Source: Martinezella dioscoreae
GTDB taxonomy: Bacteria > Pseudomonadota > Alphaproteobacteria > Rhizobiales > Rhizobiaceae
NCBI RefSeq assembly: GCF_009176305.1
Contig: NZ_BLAJ01000004.1
Span: forward strand, 712,834 to 776,833
Direction of reading: 5' to 3'
DNA length: 64,000 nucleotides
The position numbers and the translations under genes were made by a program. The notes beneath the pieces were generated by a model. The model was not told where the DNA came from, made no database searches, and saw only the letters and a program-made list of their open reading frames with translations. This document shows, one piece after another, positions 1 to 9,222 of the stretch (its first letter is position 1; every line of letters begins with the position of its first letter).

Positions 1-6
1 TCCTGC

Positions 7-702
7 TCAGACAGTCAGATGGCGGCGGGCCTCTGGCGTATCCAGCGTCTCGGCCAGCCCCTCATGCACGATCTCGCCGCGATCCATGATGTAGACGTAG
101 TCGGCAAGCTCGCGGCAGAAATCGAGATATTGCTCGACCAGCAGGATCGCCATGCCGGTGGAATCCCTGAGGTAGCGGATCGCCCTGCCGATATCCTTGA
201 TGATCGACGGCTGAATGCCCTCGGTCGGCTCGTCCAAAACCAGGATCTTCGGCCGCGTCACCATCGCCCGGCCGATCGCCAGTTGCTGCTGCTGGCCGCC
301 GGAAAGATCGCCGCCGCGGCGCGAGAGCATGGACTTCAGCACTGGAAACAGGTTGTAGATATCATCGGGAATGCTGCGGTCGCGGCGGGAAAGCGGCGCA
401 TATCCGGTCTCGAGATTTTCCTTCACGGTCAAGAGCGGAAAGATCTCGCGTCCTTGCGGCACGTAGCCGATGCCTTGCTTGGCGCGCGCGAATGGCGCCA
501 TGCCGTTCAACGTGACACCGTTGAAAGCAACCGTGCCGGCCGACAAGGCATGCTGTCCGGTAACCGCACGCAATAGCGAGCTTTTGCCGACGCCGTTGCG
601 CCCGAGAACGCAGGTGATCTTGCCCATCTCCGCCTTGATGGAGATGCCTCGCAGCGCTTGAGCGGCGCCATAATGCAGGTTCGCGTTTTCGACTGTCAGC
701 AT
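7..702 (-). CDS. urtE: Urea ABC transporter ATP-binding protein UrtE
   Basis: 231-residue LivF-like ABC ATPase. Walker A GRNGVGKSS lies near residue 35, the signature LSGGQQQQ near 133 and Walker B ILVLDEP near 152, so it should hydrolyse ATP as one half of the cytoplasmic motor of a branched-chain-amide/urea importer. It is the last gene of urtABCDE, one base downstream of urtD, and the stop codon falls just inside the left edge, so the gene is complete. The UrtE assignment rather than LivF rests on the long UrtB and the urea-type UrtA in the same operon; the ATPase alone would not distinguish them. Confidence 0.93.
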   Translation of the reverse strand: MLTVENANLHYGAAQALRGISIKAEMGKITCVLGRNGVGKSSLLRAVTGQHALSAGTVAFNGVTLNGMAPFARAKQGIGYVPQGREIFPLLTVKENLETGYAPLSRRDRSIPDDIYNLFPVLKSMLSRRGGDLSGGQQQQLAIGRAMVTRPKILVLDEPTEGIQPSIIKDIGRAIRYLRDSTGMAILLVEQYLDFCRELADYVYIMDRGEIVHEGLAETLDTPEARRHLTV

Positions 703-703
703 T

Positions 704-1459
704 TCATCGCCCCAGATAATTCTCGATCACCTTCGGATCACTGCTGACGAAATCGATCGAGCCTTCCGCCAGAACCGATCCTTCCGCCAGACATGTCACC
801 TTGACGCCGAGATCCCGGATAAAGCCCATGTCGTGTTCGACCACGACGACCGAACGCGTCTTGGCGATCTCCTTCAAGAGCACAGCGGTTTCCGCCGTCT
901 CGGCATCCGTCATGCCCGCCACCGGTTCGTCGACCAAGAGTAGCTTTGGCTCCTGCGCCAGCAGCATGCCGATTTCCAGCCACTGCTTCTGGCCATGCGA
1001 GAGATTGGCCGCCAGCTCGTCGCGCCGGTGCGACAGCCGCACCGTCTCCAGGATTTCCTCGATACGATCGCGATCCGCGGGCGTCAGCCTATAGAATAGC
1101 GTCGCAAAGACGCCGCGATTGCGGTTGAGCGCCAGTTCGAGATTGTCCCAGACGGTATGGCTTTCGAAAACGGTCGGCTTCTGGAACTTCCGCCCGATGC
1201 CGAGCTGGGCGATATCGGCCTCATCCTTCTTCGTCAAGTCGACCTGGCCGTTGAAGAACACCTCGCCCTCGTCGGGCCGCGTCTTGCCGGTGATGATGTC
1301 CATCATCGTGGTCTTGCCCGCACCATTCGGGCCGATGATGGCGCGAAGTTCGCCAGGCTCGATGACGATCGACAGTGAGTTCAAAGCCTTGAAGCCATCG
1401 AAGGAGACCGAAACGTTGTTGAGGTAGAGCATGCTGTTGGGTTTGATATCGGGGATCAT
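704..1459 (-). CDS. urtD: Urea ABC transporter ATP-binding protein UrtD
   Basis: 251-residue LivG-like ABC ATPase, the second nucleotide-binding subunit of the urea importer. Walker A GPNGAGKTT, the atypical signature LSHGQKQW and Walker B LLLVDEPVAGM are all visible. LSHGQKQW in place of LSGGQ is characteristic of UrtD-type proteins as I know them. An in-frame start 13 codons upstream (1498) would run further into urtC; I prefer the ATG at 1459 (protein begins MIPDIKPNSM), which overlaps neither the urtC stop nor its last codons. Translation is probably coupled to urtC. Confidence 0.93.
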   Translation of the reverse strand: MIPDIKPNSMLYLNNVSVSFDGFKALNSLSIVIEPGELRAIIGPNGAGKTTMMDIITGKTRPDEGEVFFNGQVDLTKKDEADIAQLGIGRKFQKPTVFESHTVWDNLELALNRNRGVFATLFYRLTPADRDRIEEILETVRLSHRRDELAANLSHGQKQWLEIGMLLAQEPKLLLVDEPVAGMTDAETAETAVLLKEIAKTRSVVVVEHDMGFIRDLGVKVTCLAEGSVLAEGSIDFVSSDPKVIENYLGR

Positions 1460-1463
1460 GGTC

Positions 1464-2624
1464 CTACTCCGCAGCCTGCACGGACGGGTCGGCTTCATCC
1501 TTCGCAGCCTTGGGCGGCGGGCTTGTCGGCTTGCGCGTCTTGCCGAAATGGTGCGCTATCGTTCCGACGATGCCCTTCGGCAGGAACAACGTCACCGCGA
1601 CGAACAAGCCACCAAGCGCAAACAGCCAGAAATCGGGAAACAAGCCGGTGAAGATGGTCTTGCCGCCGTTGACGAGCACCGCGCCGATGATCGGCCCGAT
1701 CAGGGTCGCTCTCCCGCCGACGGCCGTCCAGATGACGACTTCGATCGAATTCGCGGGGGCGAACTCGCCGGGATTGATGATGCCGATCTGCGGCACGTAA
1801 AGCGCGCCGGCAATGCCCGCCATCATGGCCGATACGACGAAGACGAAGAGCTTGATATGTTCGACACGATAGCCGAGGAAACGCGTGCGGCTTTCCGCGT
1901 CGCGCACGCCCACAAGCACCTTGCCGAACTTCGAGCGGACGATGGCCGAGGACAGCATCAATGCCAGCGCCAGGAACACGGCCGTGATGGCGAACAGCAG
2001 CGCGCGCGTCCCATCGGCCTGAATGTTGAAGCCGAGAATGTCCTTGAAATCGGTCAGGCCGTTATTGCCGCCGAAACCCATGTCGTTGCGGAAGAAGGCA
2101 AGCAGCAGAGCATAGGTCATGGCTTGCGTGATGATCGACAGATAGACGCCGTTGACGCGCGAGCGAAAGGCAAACCAGCCGAAGACGAAGGCCAGCAGGC
2201 CGGGTGCCGCAAGCACGATAAGCATGGCGAACCAGAACTGGTCGAAGCCATACCAGAACCAGGGCAGTTCCTTCCAATTCAGGAAAACCATGAAATCGGG
2301 CAGGATCGGATTGCCATAGGTACCGCGCGAACCAATCTGCCGCATCAGATACATGCCCATCGCATAGCCACCGAGCGCGAAGAAGGCACCGTGGCCGAGC
2401 GAGAGAATGCCGCAATAACCCCAGACCAGATCGAGCGCCAGGGCGAGCAGCGCATAGGTCAGATACTTGCCGAACAGCGACATCAGATAGGTCGGCACAT
2501 GTAGCGCGCTCGTTTCGGGCAACAGCAGGTTCGACAGCGGCACGAGTACCGCGACGGCAAGCAGGATCGCGATGGCAATGCTGATACGGCGGTCGAGCGA
2601 GCGAAGAAGAAAGGTCGTGATCAT
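1464..2624 (-). CDS. urtC: Urea ABC transporter permease UrtC
   Basis: 386-residue LivM-type permease with about ten hydrophobic segments and the central conserved loop around GVRDAESRTRFLGY (residues about 235-250) that docks to the ATPases. The C-terminal tail after the last membrane segment is Lys/Pro/Ala rich and likely cytoplasmic. The start overlaps the urtB stop by 4 bases, indicating translational coupling. It pairs with UrtB to form the membrane channel for urea or short-chain amides. Confidence 0.93.
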   Translation of the reverse strand: MITTFLLRSLDRRISIAIAILLAVAVLVPLSNLLLPETSALHVPTYLMSLFGKYLTYALLALALDLVWGYCGILSLGHGAFFALGGYAMGMYLMRQIGSRGTYGNPILPDFMVFLNWKELPWFWYGFDQFWFAMLIVLAAPGLLAFVFGWFAFRSRVNGVYLSIITQAMTYALLLAFFRNDMGFGGNNGLTDFKDILGFNIQADGTRALLFAITAVFLALALMLSSAIVRSKFGKVLVGVRDAESRTRFLGYRVEHIKLFVFVVSAMMAGIAGALYVPQIGIINPGEFAPANSIEVVIWTAVGGRATLIGPIIGAVLVNGGKTIFTGLFPDFWLFALGGLFVAVTLFLPKGIVGTIAHHFGKTRKPTSPPPKAAKDEADPSVQAAE

Positions 2625-4246
2625 GCTTCCACCGCCCTTCCCTTGAGGGCGAAGAGCCCGCGCGGACGTTTCTGGATAAAGAGGATGATGAGGACGAGGA
2701 CGAGGATCTTGCCGAGCACCGCCCCCGCATAGGGCTCAAGGAACTTGTTGAGAATGCCGAGCGAGAAGGCGCCGACGAGCGTTCCCCAGAGATTGCCGAC
2801 ACCGCCGAACACCACGACCATGAAACTGTCGATGATGTAGCTCTGGCCGAGGTTTGGCGAGACATTGTCGATCTGCGAGAGTGCGACACCCGCCATGCCG
2901 GCGATGCCGGATCCCAACGCGAAGGTGAAGGCGTCGACCCACGATGTGCGAATGCCCATGGACGACGCCATGCGCCGGTTCTGCGTAACCGCCCGCATCT
3001 GCAACCCGAAGGCCGAGCGCTTGAGGAGAAGCAGCAGCGCAACGAACACGCCGAGCGCAAAGACGATGATCCAGAGCCGGTTCCAGGTGATGGAGAGATA
3101 GCCAAGGTCGAAGGAGCCGGACATCCAAGAGGGGTTGCCGACTTCCTGATTGGTCGGCCCGAAGATCGAGCGCACCGCCTGCTGCAGGATCAGCGAAATG
3201 CCCCAGGTGGCGAGCAGCGTTTCCAGCGGCCGGCCGTAAAGGAAGCGGATGACGCCACGCTCGATGATGAGGCCGACGGCGCCGGTGACGATGAAGGCGA
3301 CCGGCAGGGCGATCGCCAGCGACCAGTCGAAGAGTTCGGGATAGGAGGTGCGGATGATGCTTTGAACCACGAAGGTCGAGTAGGCGCCGAGCATCACCAT
3401 CTCGCCATGGGCCATGTTGATGATGCCCATGACACCGAACGTAATCGCAAGGCCGATGGCGGCCAGCAGTAGCACCGAGCCGAGGGAAAGGCCGTACCAG
3501 ATATTCTGCACCGCATCCCAGAACTTCAATTGATCCTGGATGCCGGCAATGGCGGCGGCAACATCGGGCTTCAGGCTATCATCAACGGAAACCGACGAGA
3601 GAATGCCGATGGCATCGCGGCCGCCTTCGTTCTTGATCGTCTCGATCGCCGCCTTTTTCTCTGCGATCGGGCGGTCCGAACCAAGCACCGCAACCGCCTT
3701 TGCGCGTTCGAGCACACCGCGGATGTCCGCGTCCTTCTCGCTCTGCAGCGCCGTCTCGACGGCGTCGAGCGAATCCGCACTCGGCGCCTTCAAAATGGAT
3801 TGCGCCGCTTCGAGCCTCGTGGCGCGATCCGGGCTCATCAGCGTCAGACCGCCGAGAGCCGCGCGAACCGCACGGCGCAGATTGTTGTTGATCTTGATCT
3901 TTCCGAGATTGTCCTTGGCTTCCTGGCCGACCACTTGCCCGGTCAAAGGATCCATCAGATCCATCATGTCGCCGGAGGATTTGGCGATAAAAACCTGATT
4001 GTCGGATTTCCTGATATAGAGATCACCGTCGGAAAAGGCCTGCAATGCCGGCACGACCTTGGGGTCACCTGACTTCGCCAAGCTCTGGACGATATCCCCG
4101 GCCTTCTGGAAATTGGCCTGGCCGAGCGAATTGATGAGGCCGTGGGCGTCTTCCTGGGCGCGCAGACCCGTGGCCGTCAGCGCCAGCACCACACAGAAGC
4201 CGGCGACCAGCGCCAGGGCGATGCGGTAAACGAATTTGTCGAACAT
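2621..4246 (-). CDS. urtB: Urea ABC transporter permease UrtB
   Basis: 541-residue permease. An N-terminal signal-like segment (residues 8-30) is followed by about 200 residues of hydrophilic, Ala/Asp-rich helices (about 31-235) that LivH lacks but UrtB proteins carry, then a LivH-type membrane domain (about 245-535) with the EAA-like loop near AVTQNRRMASSMGIRTSWVD. This long periplasmic extension is the best evidence that the operon is for urea or amides rather than branched-chain amino acids. A run AGGGGA-like ribosome site precedes the ATG. Second gene of the operon, 67 bases after urtA. Confidence 0.93.
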   Translation of the reverse strand: MFDKFVYRIALALVAGFCVVLALTATGLRAQEDAHGLINSLGQANFQKAGDIVQSLAKSGDPKVVPALQAFSDGDLYIRKSDNQVFIAKSSGDMMDLMDPLTGQVVGQEAKDNLGKIKINNNLRRAVRAALGGLTLMSPDRATRLEAAQSILKAPSADSLDAVETALQSEKDADIRGVLERAKAVAVLGSDRPIAEKKAAIETIKNEGGRDAIGILSSVSVDDSLKPDVAAAIAGIQDQLKFWDAVQNIWYGLSLGSVLLLAAIGLAITFGVMGIINMAHGEMVMLGAYSTFVVQSIIRTSYPELFDWSLAIALPVAFIVTGAVGLIIERGVIRFLYGRPLETLLATWGISLILQQAVRSIFGPTNQEVGNPSWMSGSFDLGYLSITWNRLWIIVFALGVFVALLLLLKRSAFGLQMRAVTQNRRMASSMGIRTSWVDAFTFALGSGIAGMAGVALSQIDNVSPNLGQSYIIDSFMVVVFGGVGNLWGTLVGAFSLGILNKFLEPYAGAVLGKILVLVLIILFIQKRPRGLFALKGRAVEA

Positions 4247-4266
4247 TGCGCTAGTCCCCTCAAGCT

Positions 4267-4294
4267 GCCGCGGCCAGAAAATCCTGCCCGCGGC
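4267..4294 (-). promoter_or_regulatory. Stem-loop between urtA and urtB
   Basis: Perfect 7-bp inverted repeat GCCGCGG (4267-4273) / CCGCGGC (4288-4294) with a 14-base loop, in the 67-base gap between the urtA stop and the urtB start. No T-run follows, so full termination is unlikely. It could protect or partly attenuate the message after urtA, raising the amount of binding protein over the membrane subunits. The structure is seen; the role is inferred. Confidence 0.45.
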
Positions 4295-4313
4295 GATCTT
4301 GCGTCGGCTGCTA

Positions 4314-5603
4314 TCAGGAGCCCTTGCCGCCGCACTTGCCGGTGGTGACGTTGAAGTTGCCGCAGTTCAGCGGCATGCGCCAATCCGAGATCAGATCCTT
4401 GCTATCAGGCAGGTAGTCGGACCATTCCTTGCCGACAACCGCGGGGGTCTGCGAAACGACGTCGAACTGACCGTTTTCCTGCACTTCGCCGATCAGGACC
4501 GGCTTGGTGATGTAATGGTTCGGCATCATGGTGGCATAGCCACCCGTCAAATTCGGCACCGAGACGCCAACGAGCGCATCGATCACCTTGTCTGGATCGG
4601 TCGTGCCGGCCTTTTCGACGGCCTTCACCCACATGTTGAAGCCAATATAGGCGGCTTCCATCGGGTCGTTGGTCACGCGTTTGTCGTTCTTGGTGTAGGC
4701 ATGCCACTCCTTGATGAAGGCGGCATTGGCTGGAGTATCGACCGACTGGAAGTAGTTCCAGGCAGCCAGATGTCCGACGAGCGGCTTGGTGTCGACGCCG
4801 GCAAGCTCTTCTTCGCCGACCGAGAAGGCGACGACCGGAATATCTTCCGCCTTGACACCCTGGTTGCCGAGTTCCTTGTAGAAGGGAACATTGGCGTCGC
4901 CGTTGATGGTGGAAACGACGGCCGTCTTCTTGCCGGCCGCGCCGAAGGCCTTGATCTTGGAGACTTCCGTCTGCCAGTCGGAGAAGCCGAACGGCGTGTA
5001 GTTGATGATGATGTCCTCGTCCTTGACACCCTTGGACTTCAGATAGGCCTCGAGGATCTTGTTGGTCGTGCGCGGATAGACATAGTCGGTGCCTTCAAGC
5101 ACCCAGCGCTGCACGCCTTCGTTCTTCATGAGATAGTCGACGGCCGGGATCGCCTGCTGGTTCGGAGCCGCACCTGTATAGAAAACGTTGCGTTCGGACT
5201 CTTCGCCCTCGAACTGCACCGGATAGAACAGGATCGAATTCAGTTCCTTGAAGACCGGCAGTACCGACTTGCGCGACACGGAGGTCCAGCAGCCGAATAC
5301 GGCGGAGACCTTGTCTTTCTGAATGAGTTCGCGGGCCTTTTCGGCAAAGAGCGGCCAGTCGGACGCCGGGTCGACGACGACGGGCTCGAGCTTCTTGCCG
5401 AGAACGCCGCCCTTCTTGTTCTGCTCGTCGATGAGCATCAGCATGGCATCCTTGAGCGTCGTTTCCGAGATCGCCATGGTACCGGACAGCGAATGCAGGA
5501 CGCCGACCTTGATGGTGTCGTCGGCCGCGAAAGCGCCGTGGAATGCTGTCGTGGACATGATGGCGCCGAGCAGCGCGCCGGAGACGAGAGTCTTGAATTT
5601 CAT
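4314..5603 (-). CDS. urtA: Urea ABC transporter substrate-binding protein UrtA
   Basis: 429-residue periplasmic binding protein of the LivJ/amide-binding (AmiC/UrtA) class. A Sec signal peptide covers residues 1-26 with cleavage likely after AFHGAFA, followed by the first strand TIKVGVLHSLSGTMA. Recognisable UrtA stretches include SGTMAISETTLKDAMLM, the VFGCWTSVSRKSVLPVF region and FYPVQFEGEE. It should bind urea or a short amide in the periplasm. First gene of urtABCDE, divergent from the hybrid kinase at 5833, with 229 bases of shared upstream sequence. Confidence 0.95.
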   Translation of the reverse strand: MKFKTLVSGALLGAIMSTTAFHGAFAADDTIKVGVLHSLSGTMAISETTLKDAMLMLIDEQNKKGGVLGKKLEPVVVDPASDWPLFAEKARELIQKDKVSAVFGCWTSVSRKSVLPVFKELNSILFYPVQFEGEESERNVFYTGAAPNQQAIPAVDYLMKNEGVQRWVLEGTDYVYPRTTNKILEAYLKSKGVKDEDIIINYTPFGFSDWQTEVSKIKAFGAAGKKTAVVSTINGDANVPFYKELGNQGVKAEDIPVVAFSVGEEELAGVDTKPLVGHLAAWNYFQSVDTPANAAFIKEWHAYTKNDKRVTNDPMEAAYIGFNMWVKAVEKAGTTDPDKVIDALVGVSVPNLTGGYATMMPNHYITKPVLIGEVQENGQFDVVSQTPAVVGKEWSDYLPDSKDLISDWRMPLNCGNFNVTTGKCGGKGS

Positions 5604-5697
5604 CTATGGTTCCCCTCTTTTGTCTGCCGCAACGGCCGGTAAACAAGGATTAACCGTTGCCTTCAGCGACTATCCGGCGCTCCTTCGGGAAACCACA

Positions 5698-5713
5698 TAC
5701 GTAAAATGACGTA
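5698..5713. promoter_or_regulatory. Dyad TACGT-N6-ACGTA in the urtA/kinase intergenic region
   Basis: The inverted repeat TACGT AAAATG ACGTA sits about 95 bases upstream of the urtA start and 120 upstream of the kinase start. Its position between a transport operon and its putative two-component regulator makes it a candidate site for the LuxR-type response regulator encoded at 9215. Symmetry is seen; binding is inferred. Confidence 0.4.
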
Positions 5714-5832
5714 GGCGCCGGGGCGAAATGTGCAGCTTTAGGCACACTCATGCCCTTAAGCACCACCTCGATCCATGTTACGACATCTCTGAACTGCCGG
5801 AGTGACGATGGCGGGACTGCTGAAGGGTAAGC

Positions 5833-8800
5833 ATGGCTGCGCGGCAACGCATCATTCCAGTAAGACGCGAATATAACCGCTGGGTCGCGAACCAGACGCT
5901 GGAAGACTACGCCCTGCGTTTCACCGCCAAGAGCGCCCGGCAATTTTCCTCGCAACGCATCTCGCAAACCGCGATCGGCGCCATTTCCTTCCTGGCGCTG
6001 GAGGCGATCGGCGGTACAATCACGCTCTCCTACGGCACCACCAACGCCTTCTACGCCATCATTGTCGCTAGCCTCGCCATGCTCGCCGTCGGCCTGCCCA
6101 TCAGCCGCTATGCCATCCGTCACGGTGTCGACATCGATCTTCTGACGCGCGGCGCAAGCTTCGGCTACATCGGTTCGACCATCACCTCGCTCATCTATGC
6201 CAGCTTCACCTTCATGCTGTTCGCGATCGAAGCCTCGATCATGTCGGGAGCACTGGAGTTGACGCTCGGCATACCCGTGTGGATCGGCTATATCATCAGC
6301 GCCGTCATGGTGATCCCTCTTGTCACCCACGGCGTGCGTCTCATCAGCCGGTTCCAGTTGCTGACGCAGCCCTTCTGGATCGTTCTCAACATCCTGCCCT
6401 TCGTCTTCATCGCCTTTGCCGACTGGGAAAAATTCGATCTCTGGCGGGCCTTTGCCGGCATCCATCATCCCGCGAGCCCGCCGGGCACCGCCGCTCCTTT
6501 CGACCTGATCGAGTTTGGCGCCGCTTCCGCCGTCATCCTGGCGCTGATGTCGCAGATCGGCGAACAGGCCGATTTCCTGCGCTTCCTGCCGCCGGACGGC
6601 CATCGCAAATGGCGTCATCGCCTCGCCATCTTCCTGGCCGGACCCGGATGGGTGATTATCGGGGCGCCGAAGCTGCTCGCCGGCTCCTTTCTTGTCGTCC
6701 TGACGCTGACGTCGGGCGTGCCGGCCGATCGTGCCGCCGATCCCGCGCAGATGTATCTGACCGCCTTCGGCTACATGATCCCATGGCACAATGCCGCGCT
6801 GCTCCTGATGGCGGCGTTCGTCATGATTTCGCAGCTGAAGATCAACGTCATGAATGCCTATGCCGGCTCTCTGGCTTGGTCGAACTTCTTTTCGCGGCTG
6901 ACACACAGCCATCCCGGCCGCGTGATCTGGCTGGTCTTCAACGTCGCCATCGCCCTCTTGTTGATGGAGCTTGGCATCTACCGGCTGCTGGAGGAGACGC
7001 TTGGCATCTTCTCGATCATCGCCATGGCCTGGCTTTGCACCGTCTCCGCCGATCTTTTCATCAACAAGCCGCTGGGGCTTGCGCCTCCTGGCATCGAGTT
7101 CAAGCGCGCGCATCTCTATGACATCAATCCGGTCGGCCTTGGCGCCATGGCGCTTTCGGCAACCATCGCTCTCATCGCGCATTTCGGTGCCTTCGGCTCA
7201 ATCGCCGCCTCGCTTGCACCCTATGTCACGCTGAGCGTGGCGTTCATCGCGTCACCTGCCATCGCCTGGATCACCGGGGGTAAATATTATCTCGCCCGCA
7301 AGCCGCGCCAGAGCTGGAAGAATCTAAGTACCATCACCTGCTCCGTCTGCGAGCATCCCTTCGAGCCGGAGGACATGGCCTGGTGTCCGGCCTATGCCGC
7401 GCCGATCTGCTCGCTCTGCTGTTCGCTCGACAGCCGCTGCCATGACATGTGCAAGCCGAAGGCTCGGCTCAATACGCAGGTCGGCACGGTCGCGAAGACC
7501 TTGCTGCCGGAAAGTATCGTCGCCAAGCTCGCCACGCGCCTCGGCCGCTACGGCATTGCCGTCGCCGTGGCACTGACCGCCATGGGCGCTATTCTTGCAA
7601 TGATCGCGCATCAGGTGGGCGCAGCCTCTCCCGAGACCGCCGCTGTGGTCGACCGCACGATCCTCATCGTCTTCTTTGTCTTTGCCGTCATCGCCGGCGT
7701 CGCATGCTGGTTCTATGTGCTTGCCCATGACAGCCGCGTGGTCGCCGAGGAGGAATCCTCGCGCCAGAATACGCTGCTCTTGAAGGAAATCGCCGCCCAC
7801 AAGAAGACGGACGCCGCTCTGCAGGGCGCCAAGGAGGCGGCGGAGGCGGCAAACCGCGCCAAGAGCCGCTATGTGGTCGGCTTAAGCCACGAATTGCGCA
7901 CGCCGCTCAACGCCGTGCTCGGTTACGCGCAGATCCTGGAGCGTGACGAGACCATTCCGGCCCCCAGGCAATCTTCCCTAAAAGTCATCCGCCGCAGTGC
8001 GGAGCATCTTTCCGGCCTGATCGACGGCCTGCTCGATATTTCGAAGATCGAGGCGGGCCGCCTGCAGGTCTATTCCAACGAGATCAATATCCAGGATTTC
8101 CTCGACCAGATCGTCGACATGTTCCAGCCTCAGGCGCAGGCCAAGGGGCTGAGCTTCATCCATGAGCGCTCCGCCGCGCTGCCCGACTATGTCCGCACCG
8201 ACGAAAAGCGGCTGCGCCAGATCCTCGTCAACCTGCTTTCAAATGCCATCAAATTCACAGATGCAGGCAGCGTCCGCTTCGAAGTTAGCTACCGCAACCA
8301 GGTCGCCACCTTCACGGTTTCCGATACCGGTCGCGGCATCGCGACAAAGGATATTACCCGTATCTACGAGCCTTTCCAGCGCGGCGAAGCCGACAGCGTC
8401 AGACCCATGCCGGGGCTTGGCCTTGGTTTGACAATCACTCAGCTTCTGACGAATACGCTCGGTGGCGAGATTTCCGTTACGAGCGAGAAGGACGTCGGCT
8501 CGACCTTTCGGGTGCGTCTGATGCTGTCGGCCGTGATCCGTCCGATGAAGCCGCCGGCGCAGGAACAGCGTATTACAGGTTACGAAGGGCCGCGACGTAC
8601 CGTCGTCGTCGTCGACGACAACGAGGATCACCGCGAACTGATGCGCGAGATCCTATCGCCGCTCGATTTCATCGTGCTCACCGCCGCCGGCGGCCCGGAC
8701 TGCCTGGCGCTGATCGAGGGCATCAAGCCGGATATTTTCCTGGTCGATATCTCCATGCCCGGCATGAACGGCTGGCAGCTCGTTTCGCGGCTTAGGGAAA

Positions 8801-9222
8801 ACGGCCAGACCGCGCCTATCCTCATGCTGTCGGCCAATATCGGCGATGCAGCCGCCGCGACCGACAGTGACGACAGCCACAACGACGCCATCTCCAAGCC
8901 GGTCGATATCCGCCAGCTTCGCGACAAGCTTGCGCTGCATCTCGGGCTGAAATGGCTCTATGCCGACGCCTCCGCCCCGGTCGCACCAAAGCCGCCGCTG
9001 CCGTTGAAAAGCCCTGGCATCGAGCATGTCCGCGAGCTCAGACGGCTCGGCGAAATCGGTTATATCAGAGGCATCGAGGCGAAGCTTGCGGATCTCGCCA
9101 AGCTTGAGGAAAACAAACCCTTCACCGACGCCTTGCGCGCGCATGTCCAGGCTTTCGATCTCGATGGTTTTCTAAACGTGCTGCGCAGCTTCGACATCGA
9201 AAAGGTAGAACAGATTGGCTGA
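5833..9222 (+). CDS. Hybrid histidine kinase with NCS1 permease-like sensor domain, Cys-rich motif and receiver
   Basis: 1129 residues. Residues about 20-490 are a polytopic domain resembling NCS1 purine/cytosine/allantoin permeases (start VRREYNRWVANQTLEDYALR; about 12 membrane segments). Residues 503-540 carry eight Cys (503, 506, 518, 526, 529, 530, 536, 540), a probable metal site. Two more membrane segments (about 575-630) and a coiled linker lead to a HisKA domain with H686 in LSHELRTPLN, a HATPase domain with DTGRGIA and GLGLGL, and a receiver with D972 in LVDISMPGMNG. It probably senses or transports a urea-related compound and signals to the overlapping response regulator. Whether the permease part transports is unknown. 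The eight bases shared with the next gene imply coupling. Confidence 0.9.
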   Translation: MAARQRIIPVRREYNRWVANQTLEDYALRFTAKSARQFSSQRISQTAIGAISFLALEAIGGTITLSYGTTNAFYAIIVASLAMLAVGLPISRYAIRHGVDIDLLTRGASFGYIGSTITSLIYASFTFMLFAIEASIMSGALELTLGIPVWIGYIISAVMVIPLVTHGVRLISRFQLLTQPFWIVLNILPFVFIAFADWEKFDLWRAFAGIHHPASPPGTAAPFDLIEFGAASAVILALMSQIGEQADFLRFLPPDGHRKWRHRLAIFLAGPGWVIIGAPKLLAGSFLVVLTLTSGVPADRAADPAQMYLTAFGYMIPWHNAALLLMAAFVMISQLKINVMNAYAGSLAWSNFFSRLTHSHPGRVIWLVFNVAIALLLMELGIYRLLEETLGIFSIIAMAWLCTVSADLFINKPLGLAPPGIEFKRAHLYDINPVGLGAMALSATIALIAHFGAFGSIAASLAPYVTLSVAFIASPAIAWITGGKYYLARKPRQSWKNLSTITCSVCEHPFEPEDMAWCPAYAAPICSLCCSLDSRCHDMCKPKARLNTQVGTVAKTLLPESIVAKLATRLGRYGIAVAVALTAMGAILAMIAHQVGAASPETAAVVDRTILIVFFVFAVIAGVACWFYVLAHDSRVVAEEESSRQNTLLLKEIAAHKKTDAALQGAKEAAEAANRAKSRYVVGLSHELRTPLNAVLGYAQILERDETIPAPRQSSLKVIRRSAEHLSGLIDGLLDISKIEAGRLQVYSNEINIQDFLDQIVDMFQPQAQAKGLSFIHERSAALPDYVRTDEKRLRQILVNLLSNAIKFTDAGSVRFEVSYRNQVATFTVSDTGRGIATKDITRIYEPFQRGEADSVRPMPGLGLGLTITQLLTNTLGGEISVTSEKDVGSTFRVRLMLSAVIRPMKPPAQEQRITGYEGPRRTVVVVDDNEDHRELMREILSPLDFIVLTAAGGPDCLALIEGIKPDIFLVDISMPGMNGWQLVSRLRENGQTAPILMLSANIGDAAAATDSDDSHNDAISKPVDIRQLRDKLALHLGLKWLYADASAPVAPKPPLPLKSPGIEHVRELRRLGEIGYIRGIEAKLADLAKLEENKPFTDALRAHVQAFDLDGFLNVLRSFDIEKVEQIG

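Noticed and set aside
1431..2504. Long plus-strand open frame (357 codons) opposite urtC
   Set aside because: It is the antisense shadow of a GC-rich membrane-protein gene; composition is Arg/Glu/His/Gln rich and no domain is recognisable. The minus-strand UrtC is certain.
5650..7182. 510-codon minus-strand open frame opposite the hybrid kinase
   Set aside because: Highly charged, low-complexity antisense sequence over a region whose plus strand is an obvious NCS1-like membrane domain.
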